Numbered from the stretch's first letter, positions 45,285 through 54,832 are shown. The stretch is 64,000 nucleotides of DNA from Vibrio diazotrophicus (GCF_038452265.1 NZ_CP151842.1:558001-622000), one strand, 5' to 3'. Notes: generated by a model not told the origin, from the sequence alone. A program made the numbers and translations.

Positions 45285-45300
45285 GTGTAAACGTTTCCAC
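45285..45300 (+). promoter_or_regulatory. GalR-type operator, proximal
   Basis: GTGTAAACGTTTCCAC is a complete match to GTGNAANCGNTTNCAC, 85 bp ahead of the galE start. Confidence 0.85.
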
Positions 45301-45384
45301 TATGCAGCAGTGATCACAGAATGCTGACGATATAGCCTGCTAAACTCTTGCACATTAAATGAGATGTTGTTTGAGGTAAGTGAA

Positions 45385-46395
45385 GTGAAAGTATTGGTCA
45401 CTGGCGGTATGGGATACATAGGTAGTCATACTTGCGTGCAAATGATTGACGCTGGGATGGAGCCGATCATTCTTGATAACCTGTGTAATGCTAAAAAGAA
45501 GGTGTTGGACAGAATTAAGATGATTTCTGGTGTAGCGCCAGTTTTTCATCACGGCGATATTCGTGATGAAGCGCTGCTCGATTCCATTTTTGCTGAGCAT
45601 GATATCAAAACGGTTATTCACTTTGCTGGCTTGAAAGCCGTGGGTGAGTCGGTGGCTAAGCCTCTCGAATACTATGATAACAACGTTAACGGCTCTTTAG
45701 TTCTTGCGCGCTCTATGCGTAAAGCGGGAGTGAAAAATATTATCTTTAGTTCGTCTGCCACTGTGTATGGTGACCCAGCTTCAGTGCCAATTACCGAATC
45801 TTTCCCGACAGGTGCAACGACCAACCCTTATGGCCGTAGCAAGTACATGGTGGAAGAGTGCTTATCGGATCTTTTCAACGCAGATCCGAGCTGGAGCATT
45901 ACTTTACTACGCTACTTTAATCCTGTTGGCGCGCATCCATCAGGATTGATGGGCGAAGATCCGCAAGGTATTCCAAACAATCTCATGCCGTATATCGCAC
46001 AAGTGGCAGTAGGGCGCAGAGAGAAACTTTCAGTGTATGGGAATGATTACCCAACCCCCGATGGCACGGGCGTTCGCGACTATATTCATGTGATGGATTT
46101 GGCTGACGGCCACCTTGCAGCATTAACTCACGTTGGTCAGAAGAGTGGTTTACATATCTATAATTTAGGCACCGGTAAAGGCTCTAGTGTGCTCGATATG
46201 GTGGAGGCATTCAGCCAAGCTTGCGGCAAAGATGTGGCTTATGAAGTTTGCCCTCGTCGTGCTGGTGATATTGCTGAATGTTGGGCGAGTACTGAAAAAG
46301 CTGAGCGCGAACTGGGCTGGAAAGCAACTCGCAGCGTAAAAGAAATGACAGAAGATACTTGGCGTTGGCAGGTTGCTAACCCGCAAGGTTACTAG
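45385..46395 (+). CDS. galE: UDP-glucose 4-epimerase
   Basis: Interconverts UDP-galactose and UDP-glucose in the Leloir pathway. GTG at 45385 is chosen: GAGG lies 8 nt upstream and the product begins MKVLVTGGMGYIGSHT, placing the NAD-binding Rossmann motif at the N terminus as in the family; the open frame extends 7 codons further up. YxxxK catalytic pair in NPYGRSKYMVEE. Length 336 aa. First gene of galETKM. Confidence 0.95.
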   Translation: MKVLVTGGMGYIGSHTCVQMIDAGMEPIILDNLCNAKKKVLDRIKMISGVAPVFHHGDIRDEALLDSIFAEHDIKTVIHFAGLKAVGESVAKPLEYYDNNVNGSLVLARSMRKAGVKNIIFSSSATVYGDPASVPITESFPTGATTNPYGRSKYMVEECLSDLFNADPSWSITLLRYFNPVGAHPSGLMGEDPQGIPNNLMPYIAQVAVGRREKLSVYGNDYPTPDGTGVRDYIHVMDLADGHLAALTHVGQKSGLHIYNLGTGKGSSVLDMVEAFSQACGKDVAYEVCPRRAGDIAECWASTEKAERELGWKATRSVKEMTEDTWRWQVANPQGY

Positions 46396-46416
46396 TTTGA
46401 GAGATGAATAAAAGTT

Positions 46417-47469
46417 ATGTCGAATACTGAATTTAACCCTATAGATCATCCGCATCGTCGCTACAACCCATTAACTGGGCAGTGGGTGCTTGTTTCTCCT
46501 CATCGAGCTAAGCGTCCTTGGAGTGGTCAGGATGAAAAGCCATCTGTCGCTGAACTGCCTGCTTATGATGCGAAGTGCTTCCTGTGTCCAACCAACGAGC
46601 GGATTTCTGGCGATAAGAACCCAGACTACAAAGGCACTTATGTTTTTAACAACGACTTTGCCGCGTTAATGGCTGATTCTCCTGATGCACCTGAAAATGA
46701 ACATCCCCTATTTAAGGTGCAAGGCGTTCGCGGTTTAAGTCGGGTTATCTGTTTTTCGCCAGACCACAGCAAGACTTTGCCTGAATTATCTCCTCAAGCA
46801 ATTCGTGGTGTGATTGACACATGGAATGAGCAGATTGAAGAGCTAGGCAAAGAGTATCTCTGGGTTCAGGCTTTTGAAAATAAAGGCGAAACCATGGGAT
46901 GTTCTCAACCGCATCCACACGGCCAAATCTGGGCAAATAGCTTTTTACCAAATGAAATAGAGCGTAAAGACAATAACTTACGCGCCTATTATCAAGAGAA
47001 TAACTCAAACCTGCTGGTGGATTATGTACAGGCAGAGTTAAAAGACGGTTCCAGAATTGTCGTTGAAACAGAACATTGGGTAGCGCTAGTGCCTTACTGG
47101 GCGGCATGGCCATTTGAAACCATGTTATTACCGAAAACCCACATCCGCCGCATGAGCGAGCTGAGCGATGAAATGCGTGATGATCTGGCTATTGCGATTA
47201 AAAAATTAACCAGTCGTTATGACAACCTGTTCCAGTGCTCATTCCCATATTCAATGGGTTGGCATTACGCACCGTTTTTTACAGATGGTCAGAGCGTTGA
47301 ACATTGGCAATTACATGCCTTGTTCTATCCGCCACTACTGCGTAGCGCAAGCATTCGTAAATTTATGGTTGGTTATGAAATGTTAGCGGAAACTCAGCGA
47401 GACTTAACTGCAGAACAAGCCGCAGAGCGACTACGCTCGTTATCAGACGTACATTACAAAGAACAATAA
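46417..47469 (+). CDS. galT: Galactose-1-phosphate uridylyltransferase
   Basis: Transfers UMP between UDP-glucose and galactose-1-phosphate. The active-site HPH triad lies in SQPHPHGQIWAN; zinc ligands CFLC are near residue 50; length 350 aa. 21 bp after galE. Confidence 0.97.
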   Translation: MSNTEFNPIDHPHRRYNPLTGQWVLVSPHRAKRPWSGQDEKPSVAELPAYDAKCFLCPTNERISGDKNPDYKGTYVFNNDFAALMADSPDAPENEHPLFKVQGVRGLSRVICFSPDHSKTLPELSPQAIRGVIDTWNEQIEELGKEYLWVQAFENKGETMGCSQPHPHGQIWANSFLPNEIERKDNNLRAYYQENNSNLLVDYVQAELKDGSRIVVETEHWVALVPYWAAWPFETMLLPKTHIRRMSELSDEMRDDLAIAIKKLTSRYDNLFQCSFPYSMGWHYAPFFTDGQSVEHWQLHALFYPPLLRSASIRKFMVGYEMLAETQRDLTAEQAAERLRSLSDVHYKEQ

Positions 47470-47480
47470 GTGGAACAATT

Positions 47481-48632
47481 ATGAGCTTAATTAATAGTGT
47501 TGAAGCTGCATTTGAAGCAGTACTGGGTTATAAGGCAAGCCATCTTATTCAGGCTCCTGGTCGAGTAAATCTGATTGGTGAACATACCGATTACAATGAT
47601 GGTTTCGTTTTGCCTTGTGCGATTAACTACCAAACTGTGGTTGCGGCCTCTCCTCGTTCTGATTCGAAGGTCAAAGTAGTTGCTGTGGATTATGGTAATG
47701 CGATTGACGAGTTCGATTTAACTCAGCCAATTACCTTTGTCGAAAACAAAATGTGGGCAAACTACATTCGTGGTGTAGTGAAATACTTGATGGAACGCGG
47801 TTACTCTTTTAACGGTGCCGATATCGCAGTGAGCGGTAATGTACCTCAAGGCGCGGGTTTAAGTTCTTCTGCTGCATTAGAAGTGGTTATTGGCCAGACA
47901 TTTAAAGAGCTTTACTACTTACCTATTAGCCAAGCGGAAATCGCCTTAAATGGTCAGCAAGCTGAAAACCAGTTTGTCGGTTGTAACTGCGGCATCATGG
48001 ATCAGCTTATCTCTGCTGAAGGTCAGGCAAATTCTGCGCTTCTTATCGACTGTCGCAGTCTAGAAACCAAAGCGGTTTCAATGCCTGAAGATATGGCGGT
48101 CGTCATCATCAACTCGAACAAGCAACGCGGCTTAGTCGACAGTGAATACAACACTCGCCGCCAGCAATGTGAAGAGGCAGCACAAATCTTTGGTGTGAAA
48201 GCGCTTCGCGATGTTTCTATCGAAATGTTTAACGACAAAGTAGAGCAGCTCGATCCTGTTGTTGCAAAACGTGCTCGTCACGTAATCACAGAAAATGAAC
48301 GTACCCTGCAAGCGGCGGATGCTTTAAGCGCTGGTGACTTAAAACGCATGGGTGAACTAATGGAACAGTCGCATGCGTCGATGCGTGATGACTTTGAAAT
48401 CACAGTTAAAGAAATCGATGCCTTAGTAGACATCGTGAAAGATGTGATTGGCGATCAAGGCGGCGTACGTATGACAGGCGGTGGTTTTGGTGGCTGTATT
48501 GTCGCGCTGGTTCCGCCATCATTGGTTGATGATGTGGAAAAAGCGGTTGAAACCCTTTACCCACAACAAAGTGGTCTTACTGCAACCTTTTATGTGTGTC
48601 AGGCAAAAGCTGGCGCTGGTTTGATTCACTAG
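47481..48632 (+). CDS. galK: Galactokinase
   Basis: GHMP kinase phosphorylating galactose. Signatures: GRVNLIGEHTDYNDGFVLP (substrate site), GAGLSSSAALEV (ATP loop), and MTGGGFGGCIV near the C terminus. 383 aa, 11 bp after galT. Confidence 0.97.
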   Translation: MSLINSVEAAFEAVLGYKASHLIQAPGRVNLIGEHTDYNDGFVLPCAINYQTVVAASPRSDSKVKVVAVDYGNAIDEFDLTQPITFVENKMWANYIRGVVKYLMERGYSFNGADIAVSGNVPQGAGLSSSAALEVVIGQTFKELYYLPISQAEIALNGQQAENQFVGCNCGIMDQLISAEGQANSALLIDCRSLETKAVSMPEDMAVVIINSNKQRGLVDSEYNTRRQQCEEAAQIFGVKALRDVSIEMFNDKVEQLDPVVAKRARHVITENERTLQAADALSAGDLKRMGELMEQSHASMRDDFEITVKEIDALVDIVKDVIGDQGGVRMTGGGFGGCIVALVPPSLVDDVEKAVETLYPQQSGLTATFYVCQAKAGAGLIH

Positions 48633-48641
48633 AGGGCGTTA

Positions 48642-49715
48642 ATGATGACCCATTCTTTATTTGAAACAATGACTCAATCACCCGCTTACGATGGCAAGCC
48701 TGCAATGCTGGTAGAGCTGACGAATGCGAGTGGTGTGCAAGTTGTGCTTATGGATATTGGTGCAACGTGGTTAAGTTGCCAAATACCTGTCGCAGGCGAA
48801 ATGCGCGAAGTTTTGCTTGGCTTAAGCACTATGGAAGACTTCAAGCAGCATGGCAGCTTCTTAGGAGTGACGGTTGGTCGCTATGCAAACCGCATTGCAA
48901 ACTCTCAATACTCTTGGCAAGGCGAAACCTATACGTTAGCAGCGAATCAAGGTGCGCATTGTTTGCATGGTGGTAAAGAGGGTTGGAGTCATCGTCGCTG
49001 GAATATCGCCAATCAAAGTAATCAGAAAGTTGAATTCTCAATTTTCTCTGCTGATGGTGACCAAGGATTTCCGGGTAATGCGACCGCATCGGTGACTTAT
49101 GAGCTTACTGACGATAATCAGATCGTGATTAGCTACAAAGCATCAACCGATAAAGCGTCACCGCTGAATCTGACTAACCATGCTTATTTCAATTTGCTCG
49201 GCGCAGAATCTGGTACAGATATTCTTGAGCACAAACTGCAAGTTAATGCAGACTATTATCTGCCAACCACATCTGAGGGTATTCCTTTGGGTGAACTGGC
49301 GAGTGTTGAAAACACCAGTTTTGACTTCCGTACAGCGAAAACGGTCAAGCAAGATCTATTAACAGATGAACAGCAGAAAAACTGCAAAGGCTATGACCAC
49401 AGCTTCTTACTTGATGACAGCTGTAAAACGGGACAAACGGTCGCAACCGTTGAAGCGCCTGACGGTTCTTTGTCTATGCAGGTGTTGACCGATAAACCAG
49501 CGATTCAGTTTTATGGTGGCAACTTCTTAGAAGGAACGCCTAACCGAAAAGGTTCCACATACAAACAGTATCAAGGTCTTGCTTTAGAAACTCAGTATTT
49601 GCCGGATTCACCGAATCATTCTGATTGGCCTCAGGAGAGTTGTTTTACTCTTCCAGGCGAAGAATACGCTTTTACCACTGTGTATAAGTTCAACGTTTTG
49701 GCGAACTATACCTAA
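48642..49715 (+). CDS. galM: Aldose 1-epimerase (galactose mutarotase)
   Basis: Interconverts alpha and beta anomers of galactose before galactokinase. Catalytic His in NLTNHAYFNL, arginine in VGRYANRIAN, and the Glu-bearing GLALETQYLPD near the end. 357 aa. Two tandem ATGs (48642, 48645) are possible starts. Last gene of the gal operon. Confidence 0.96.
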   Translation: MMTHSLFETMTQSPAYDGKPAMLVELTNASGVQVVLMDIGATWLSCQIPVAGEMREVLLGLSTMEDFKQHGSFLGVTVGRYANRIANSQYSWQGETYTLAANQGAHCLHGGKEGWSHRRWNIANQSNQKVEFSIFSADGDQGFPGNATASVTYELTDDNQIVISYKASTDKASPLNLTNHAYFNLLGAESGTDILEHKLQVNADYYLPTTSEGIPLGELASVENTSFDFRTAKTVKQDLLTDEQQKNCKGYDHSFLLDDSCKTGQTVATVEAPDGSLSMQVLTDKPAIQFYGGNFLEGTPNRKGSTYKQYQGLALETQYLPDSPNHSDWPQESCFTLPGEEYAFTTVYKFNVLANYT

Positions 49716-49720
49716 ACTAG

Positions 49721-49957
49721 TTGGAGTTGCAGGTAGGCGGCAAGTGAGTGAATCCCCATGAGCATAGATAACTATTTTGTTTATAAATAGATTGTGATTG
49801 GGGGGGAACGAACGTAGTCAACGCCTCTGCAGCTTCAAGTAGGAAGGGTATAACCCGTAGGGTGCATAGTGAACCCAAGGGCTGGGGGGATAAGGTTTAC
49901 AGTTCTTGGGGGAAAGCGATTTTGCCCTCACTTCTGAAGAAGTGGGGGCTTTTTTTG
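49721..49957 (+). ncRNA. Conserved structured RNA element, copy 1 (RyfA-like?), with terminator
   Basis: Non-coding stretch after galM. The core has AGGCGGCAAG (49735-49744), CCCCATGAGCATAG (49754-49767), then a GGGG run, AACGTAGTCAAC, GCTTCAAGTAGGAAGG and GGGTATAACCC. It closes with a strong intrinsic terminator. A second copy lies at about 60023-60130 with 14 identical bases in the CCCC block. From memory similar multi-copy intergenic RNAs (RyfA/PAIR) occur in enterobacteria; that identity is unconfirmed. No clear promoter: it may be made by gal read-through. Confidence 0.6.
49924..49956 (+). terminator. Terminator of the element after galM
   Basis: GCCCTCACTTC / GAAGTGGGGGC (one G:T) with a TGAA loop and T7. 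It also ends any gal operon read-through just before the convergent galR stop. Confidence 0.92.
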
Positions 49958-49958
49958 C

Positions 49959-50978
49959 TTATTGAGACGAGCTTTTAGACGGTGCTTTGTCTACAGAATC
50001 TCGGCGTACTAACGTTGGAGAGAAACACATTGGTTCTTGTTCCAACGGTTCATCTTTAGCCAGTTGTAGTGCGAGTTTTGCCGCCTTCTCTGCCATCATT
50101 TGAATAGGGTAACGAATCGTTGTGAGGCGAGGGCGCACATAGCGTGCAATTAAACCGTCATCGAATCCGATAACCGAAACGTCTTGTGGTGTTTTCACAC
50201 CATTTTCTTCCAGTACCGAAAGAGCGCCTGCTGCCATATTGTCGTTATAGGCAACAACACCGGTAATATCCAAAGATTTAGTCAGTAAGTTCGTCATGGC
50301 TTCTTCACCGCCTTCACTGTCTGGAGAGGCGAGTTCCAAATAACTTGCTGGCAGGGAAATGTTGTGTGCAGCGAGAGCGTCTTTATAGCCTTCAATGCGC
50401 TGATCAGCATCTTCAATGTGATGAGAAGAACTGATACAAGCGATCTTTTCATGTCCGTGGCGGATCAGAAATTCTGTCGCTAAGTAAGCGCCTTTGTAGT
50501 TATCTAGAGAGATACAACGATCCGCGAGCTCTGGAATATGGCGGTTGATCAGTACCAAAGCTTTGATCTCGTGAGCATAGGCAATCAGTTCTTCATCAGA
50601 AAGTGCTTTTGAGTGAATGACCAAAGCATCACAGCGACTGTTTATCAGCAGATCGATAGCTTGGCGCTCTTCTTCTGCTTCATGGTAACCATTACCTATC
50701 AGTAAGTGTTTACCCGCTTGATGAGCAACATTATCAACCGCTTTGACTAACGTACCAAAGAAAGGATCAGACACATCACTCACTAACACACCAATTGTGT
50801 TTGTACTTTGGCTTACTAAAGCGCGAGCAGCAGCATTCGGGCGGTAGCCAAGATCTTTCATCGCTTTCGTTACTGATTCGATCGAAGCTTTACTCGCTTT
50901 GGGAGATTTATTGATCACGCGTGAAACCGTTGCCACTGAAACGCCTGCTTCACGTGCTACGTCTTTTATGGTTGCCAT
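49959..50978 (-). CDS. galR: LacI-family galactose operon repressor (GalR/GalS type)
   Basis: Start at 50978 (MATIKDVAREAGVSVATVSRV) is the standard LacI-family N terminus, with GAGG upstream; the frame remains open 12 codons beyond. Helix-turn-helix at residues 3-25, hinge near RPNAAARALVS, then a periplasmic-binding-protein-like ligand domain. 339 aa. The GalR-type operators near galE and one in its own upstream region fit this gene as the repressor. GalR versus GalS cannot be told apart here. Confidence 0.9.
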   Translation of the reverse strand: MATIKDVAREAGVSVATVSRVINKSPKASKASIESVTKAMKDLGYRPNAAARALVSQSTNTIGVLVSDVSDPFFGTLVKAVDNVAHQAGKHLLIGNGYHEAEEERQAIDLLINSRCDALVIHSKALSDEELIAYAHEIKALVLINRHIPELADRCISLDNYKGAYLATEFLIRHGHEKIACISSSHHIEDADQRIEGYKDALAAHNISLPASYLELASPDSEGGEEAMTNLLTKSLDITGVVAYNDNMAAGALSVLEENGVKTPQDVSVIGFDDGLIARYVRPRLTTIRYPIQMMAEKAAKLALQLAKDEPLEQEPMCFSPTLVRRDSVDKAPSKSSSQ

Positions 50979-51099
50979 GAGAGACCTCGCTACATAAGAA
51001 ACGTTATTTAACAATGTGAGTGAAAATATGGCAACGAATCCGTTAAGTAATGTACAGATATGAGAGATTAAGCTTAGATTTGAGAAGGGATAATAGAGT

Positions 51100-51115
51100 G
51101 TGTAAACGTTTTTAG
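51100..51115 (+). promoter_or_regulatory. Partial GalR-type operator upstream of galR
   Basis: GTGTAAACGTTTTTAG keeps the left arm and centre of the consensus but has two mismatches in the right arm. It lies 122 bp upstream of the galR start, so autoregulation is possible. Confidence 0.45.
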
Positions 51116-51160
51116 TAAACGTACTCTCCTCCTATCCGAAAATAGAAGGAGAAAAGAGAT

Positions 51161-51712
51161 TTAACGGACGCTGGCAACAAGATTATCAATAAAAGAATGT
51201 TTAGATTGGCAAACGCCGGCAAGCCTCACGTATTTAGGATTATGGCGGTCATTGAGCAGTGGATGATGCCATCCAACAGTATGCTGAACGAAGTATTTGG
51301 CAAACGCTTCAGAGACTTCTAAACAACCACAAATCACGGTATCAACATAGCTTTGAACAATCGGACTTTTCTCGCAAGGATGAAGATGTTGCTCGGTGAC
51401 ATACACCCAGATCGCTTTGTTTCTGTCGAACTCAATATCAGTTTCAATTTGGTCAGGGTGAAGCGCAACGCGTTGGTAACCACTTTCTCGACGATCAAAC
51501 TCAACCAGTGCCGCGTCATCAATTTCCAACAGCACACCGTTAACCTGACCTTCACCAGTGTTCACGACTAGCGGAGAGATAGTGTAAGTGTCATCAATTT
51601 TCCCCCAAGAGCGAACTAGCCCGTGCGCAATAACTGGAATGGCGCTTCCGGTTTGTCCAGTGAGCTGTCGGGAATGTGAATTCATTAGGCTTCCGTAGCC
51701 AAAAATATACAT
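51161..51712 (-). CDS. Gamma-glutamylcyclotransferase-like (GGCT/AIG2 fold) protein
   Basis: 183 aa. N-terminal MYIFGYGSLMNSHS is the substrate-loop motif YGSLM of the GGCT-like fold, and an internal Glu/Asp-rich strand pair (VNGVLLEIDDAALVEFDRRE) carries the FDxRE-type acidic motif. Family members act on gamma-glutamyl peptides or related amides; the substrate here is unknown. No operon partner is evident. Confidence 0.75.
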   Translation of the reverse strand: MYIFGYGSLMNSHSRQLTGQTGSAIPVIAHGLVRSWGKIDDTYTISPLVVNTGEGQVNGVLLEIDDAALVEFDRRESGYQRVALHPDQIETDIEFDRNKAIWVYVTEQHLHPCEKSPIVQSYVDTVICGCLEVSEAFAKYFVQHTVGWHHPLLNDRHNPKYVRLAGVCQSKHSFIDNLVASVR

Positions 51713-51820
51713 GTACTCATCCTATTTGAATCTGTAACTGCGTTGACTGCATTCATTCCCCCTAATTACATAGTGTCCTATGTTCCTATGGCAGAATTCA
51801 TTTATTGCTTGTGACTGTTA

Positions 51821-52759
51821 TTAATTTTTCGAGAAAAACTGTAGGCGTTTTAGTATCCAAAACTCTACAGCGAATATTCCTACTAACCCGAAGCAGAATA
51901 GTGCAAAGGCAATAGGGGATTCGGTTCCCGGAATGCCTCCTACGTTAACACCTAATAGACCGGTTAAAAAGCTGGTCGGTAAGAAGATAGCGGCAATCAC
52001 AGAGAACAGATAAGTGTTCTGGTTCATCTTTTCTGCGTGGTATTGGCGCAACTCACCTTTAATGATATCTAACTCACTGAGGAAAAAGTCGAGTGTTTCA
52101 TTAATACGGGTAATGGTGTTCACGCTATGGCGTAAGCGCATATTCTTGAAGTTAGCTAACGGTACATCTGAAGACAAATAGTCATCAATCGCGTACTGCT
52201 GAGGCTTGATGAAGCGTTTGATTTTGAGTAGGGCTTTATGAGTGTCCATCATGTCTTCACTGAGCTCTAGCTCACTGTCAAACGCTTCAATTCTGTCTTC
52301 AACAGAATTAAGGTAGTTATCGATGTTTTTGTTGAGCCCATCAATAATGTTCAGCACAAGATCCGCAAGCGTTTTTGGTCCTAGACCTTGCTTTAGAGAT
52401 TCACGGATAGCATTGATGGTTTTAGATGGAATCTTACGAGTGGAAATCAGCACACCTTGATAATACAGAATGCGAACACTGAGCATATCTGCTGGATCGG
52501 CATTGTCGTTGAGATTGACGCCTCTTAGTATCAACAGAAAACTCTGTTCGTCATATTGCTCAAACAACGGGCGCGTATCTTCAGCTAACAAGCTGTCGAC
52601 AATCGATGCGGGGATAGCGTTCTCTAGAAGCCACTCACGAACACCCGGTACATCTCGTTGGCAATGATACCAATGATGAGCCTCTAGCGAGGTTGACTTA
52701 TCTGTTGGTTGAGTTGGTTGCTGCCCTGAAAACTGCCAGTGATCGATTAAAAAATCCAT
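51821..52759 (-). CDS. zntB: CorA-family zinc transporter ZntB
   Basis: 312 aa. Long cytoplasmic N-terminal domain and two C-terminal transmembrane helices (about 250-270 and 283-303), with the pore signature GVN in LLGVNVGGIPG between them; the GGIPG extension is typical of ZntB rather than CorA. Likely mediates Zn2+ flux across the inner membrane. Confidence 0.9.
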   Translation of the reverse strand: MDFLIDHWQFSGQQPTQPTDKSTSLEAHHWYHCQRDVPGVREWLLENAIPASIVDSLLAEDTRPLFEQYDEQSFLLILRGVNLNDNADPADMLSVRILYYQGVLISTRKIPSKTINAIRESLKQGLGPKTLADLVLNIIDGLNKNIDNYLNSVEDRIEAFDSELELSEDMMDTHKALLKIKRFIKPQQYAIDDYLSSDVPLANFKNMRLRHSVNTITRINETLDFFLSELDIIKGELRQYHAEKMNQNTYLFSVIAAIFLPTSFLTGLLGVNVGGIPGTESPIAFALFCFGLVGIFAVEFWILKRLQFFSKN

Positions 52760-52863
52760 AGTGATCCTTTTGAAGCATTTGTTTCTTACAAATCGTGCTT
52801 TTTGAAAGCCTCTGTTTTGAAACTAGAGCTGAAAATGGCTTTGGTAAAGCTTATGTTTTTTAC

Positions 52864-52893
52864 AAAAAGTAGCCCAAGATGATCTTGGGCTAC
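52864..52893 (-). terminator. Terminator of the ATP-grasp gene
   Basis: GTAGCCCAAGAT / ATCTTGGGCTAC (12 bp each side of a single central base), followed on the minus strand by TTTTTG, immediately after the stop at 52906. Confidence 0.88.
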
Positions 52894-52905
52894 GGGTGAT
52901 TGCGA

Positions 52906-54357
52906 TTAGAAGCCACGCATTTGAATGCGGCGCAGGAACTCAGTCATCACTCGGTCGTAAAGTAAGTCGCCCAAGAAAGCATCTTCTACGTGATGGTCAA
53001 TACTTGGGTTGTCGTTCACTTCGATCACATAGACTTGGCCGTCAATCTCTTTTAGGTCAACACCATACAAGCCGCTACCGATAAGGTTGGCCGCTTTAAC
53101 GGCGACATCCACCACATTTTTCGGTACTTGTTTTAAATCGAGTGTTTCAAAACCACCAGACGAAACTCGTCCGCTATTGTGGTGTTGATAAATCTGCCAG
53201 TGACCGCGACTCATCATATATTTACAGGCGAAGATTGGTTGTCGGTTCATCACACCAATACGCCAGTCAAAATCAGTAGGCATAAAGGCTTGAGCTAAAA
53301 TCAGCGCACTCTTTTCAAACAGAGCGGAAGCTTCTTTTTCTAACTCTTCTTCCGTGCGCACCTTTACAACGCCGCGAGAGAAAGCACCATCAGGAATCTT
53401 CAATACCATAGGCAATTCGAGCTGAGAAAGCAGCTTCTCTTTCCAGCCTTCATCAAAGCTTTTCACAATCACGCCTTTTGGCGCTGGCACGTTGTTGCGT
53501 TGCAATAGCTCGGTCAAAAATACCTTGTTGGTACATTTCATGATCGATTCAGAATCGTCCATGACCACTAAGCCCATCTTTTCTGCGGTTTTGGCAAAAC
53601 GATAGGTGTAGTTGCTGATGTTGGTCGTAGCGCGGATGAATAGGCCATCAAACTCACCTAAGCGAGATAAGTCGTCAGGTGAAATGGTTTCCAAGTTCAT
53701 ACCTAGGCGGTTTGCTGCACGAGCAAAGCGTTTCAGTGCTGAAGCATCTGAAGGAGGCATTTTCTCTTCAGAATCAACCAGCATTGCCACATCGTAGCGG
53801 TATTTTTTCTCTTGCTTCGGTTTACGCCATACTTTTGTTGAGAACATTTCCAGAGACTCGATGAAGAAGTCTTGCTCTTGATCTTCCAAATCTTGGAATG
53901 GGTATGGTGCAATTCGGTTAATCTGCCATTGACCTTGGTACTTGTGCATTTTCAGTTCAATAACAGGCACCATGAACTGCTCGAACAGGCGACGAGCAAG
54001 CTTATCCAACCCCGGCTCTGGCGTGCGTCCGAAGTAGATTTTACAGTGAATAGAATCGGTGTTTTTGCACAGTTTATTGAGTTTCAATAAACCGGAAGAG
54101 AGCAGAAATGGCTGGTTGATGTCGTTAATTGCCATGACGCGCGGAATAACGCGGTGCCCACGAGCCTCTGCCATCAATGAGCAGTAGTAGCCGTTGCTCA
54201 TATAATCATAATCACGACACAAATTGACCACTTGAACGCTACGGAAGTTGTTTTTCCAGTCTGCATCAAGGTATTGGGCGACGCTGACAACTTGTTCGGA
54301 AGGGAAGTATTGTTGCCAGTCGCTTGCTTGGTCTGTCACGATTAAAAGGTTTGCCAT
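52906..54357 (-). CDS. RimK-like ATP-grasp ligase with RLAN N-terminal domain
   Basis: 483 aa. N-terminal ~160 residues (ANLLIVTDQASDW, CRDYDYMSNGYYCSLMAEARGH) match the RLAN domain that precedes some RimK-like ligases. The C-terminal ATP-grasp (about 270-480) shows VLKIPDGAFSRGVVKV, DFDWRIGVMNRQPIFACKYM and GVDLKEIDGQVYVIEVNDNPS with the metal-binding Glu/Asn. It should form peptide-like amide bonds from a carboxylate and an amine. Divergent from a GNAT-C39 peptidase gene, a pairing predicted in the literature on amidoligases to act in peptide synthesis or modification; substrate unknown. Confidence 0.85.
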   Translation of the reverse strand: MANLLIVTDQASDWQQYFPSEQVVSVAQYLDADWKNNFRSVQVVNLCRDYDYMSNGYYCSLMAEARGHRVIPRVMAINDINQPFLLSSGLLKLNKLCKNTDSIHCKIYFGRTPEPGLDKLARRLFEQFMVPVIELKMHKYQGQWQINRIAPYPFQDLEDQEQDFFIESLEMFSTKVWRKPKQEKKYRYDVAMLVDSEEKMPPSDASALKRFARAANRLGMNLETISPDDLSRLGEFDGLFIRATTNISNYTYRFAKTAEKMGLVVMDDSESIMKCTNKVFLTELLQRNNVPAPKGVIVKSFDEGWKEKLLSQLELPMVLKIPDGAFSRGVVKVRTEEELEKEASALFEKSALILAQAFMPTDFDWRIGVMNRQPIFACKYMMSRGHWQIYQHHNSGRVSSGGFETLDLKQVPKNVVDVAVKAANLIGSGLYGVDLKEIDGQVYVIEVNDNPSIDHHVEDAFLGDLLYDRVMTEFLRRIQMRGF

Positions 54358-54550
54358 ATTATTTTGATTCCTATTGCTAGAGTCTATATACGCTAAAATT
54401 AGATTCCCGCATCACAGTAAACAGCTTTACTGCTCATCACTCCCAACGGTTCGATACGATTAAGTGTAGACAATCGTTCGAATTTTATTGTTCATTACCT
54501 AGCTGCATGCTTAGTTGCTTTGGGTGTATTATTGAGTTGCAATCTATTAG

Positions 54551-54812
54551 GGGCTGCTGACCTTTCAATATTGCATTTTGTTCGATTTAAAAACGTTTTA
54601 ATCGAGGCGTAAGTTAGGAAGCTTAGTCATTCTAAGAGACGAACTTACAACGAAGAGTAAAGCGTTTTTAACCGAACCCTTTGGGCAGTTTTTGTAAGCC
54701 CTTTCTACTGCGTTATCGCTTATTTATGTAGATGACTACATTGCATAAGCGCTGCCTTGTATAAAGAACTTACAAAATACTGCAAAAACAATCTTGAACG
54801 GCCAGCAGCCCC
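54551..54812. mobile_element. 262-bp MITE with terminal inverted repeats and TA target duplication
   Basis: Left end GGGGCTGCTGACC (from 54551), right end GGCCAGCAGCCCC (to 54812). Extended similarity of the ends runs about 30 bp with a few mismatches. TA flanks both sides (54549-54550 and 54813-54814), as in Tc1/mariner-IS630-type elements. It has no open frame of note and contains internal inverted repeats (GTAAGTT/AACTTAC, CTTAG/CTAAG). It ends 20 bp before the GNAT-peptidase start. Confidence 0.85.
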
Positions 54813-54832
54813 TACAACCATAAGGACATCGT

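Larger units (their letters stand above)
45035..45384 (+). promoter_or_regulatory. galETKM control region
   Basis: No gene seen in 350 bp. It contains the two operators. The core promoter is not certain: TTGAGC (45208-45213) with CATAGA 16 bp later is one candidate between the operators. No convincing CRP site was found. Confidence 0.5.

Noticed and set aside
51125..51155. TCTCCTCCTAT / ATAGAAGGAGA hairpin after the GGCT-like gene as a terminator
   Set aside because: It has one mismatch and no T-run on the minus strand; left uncalled.
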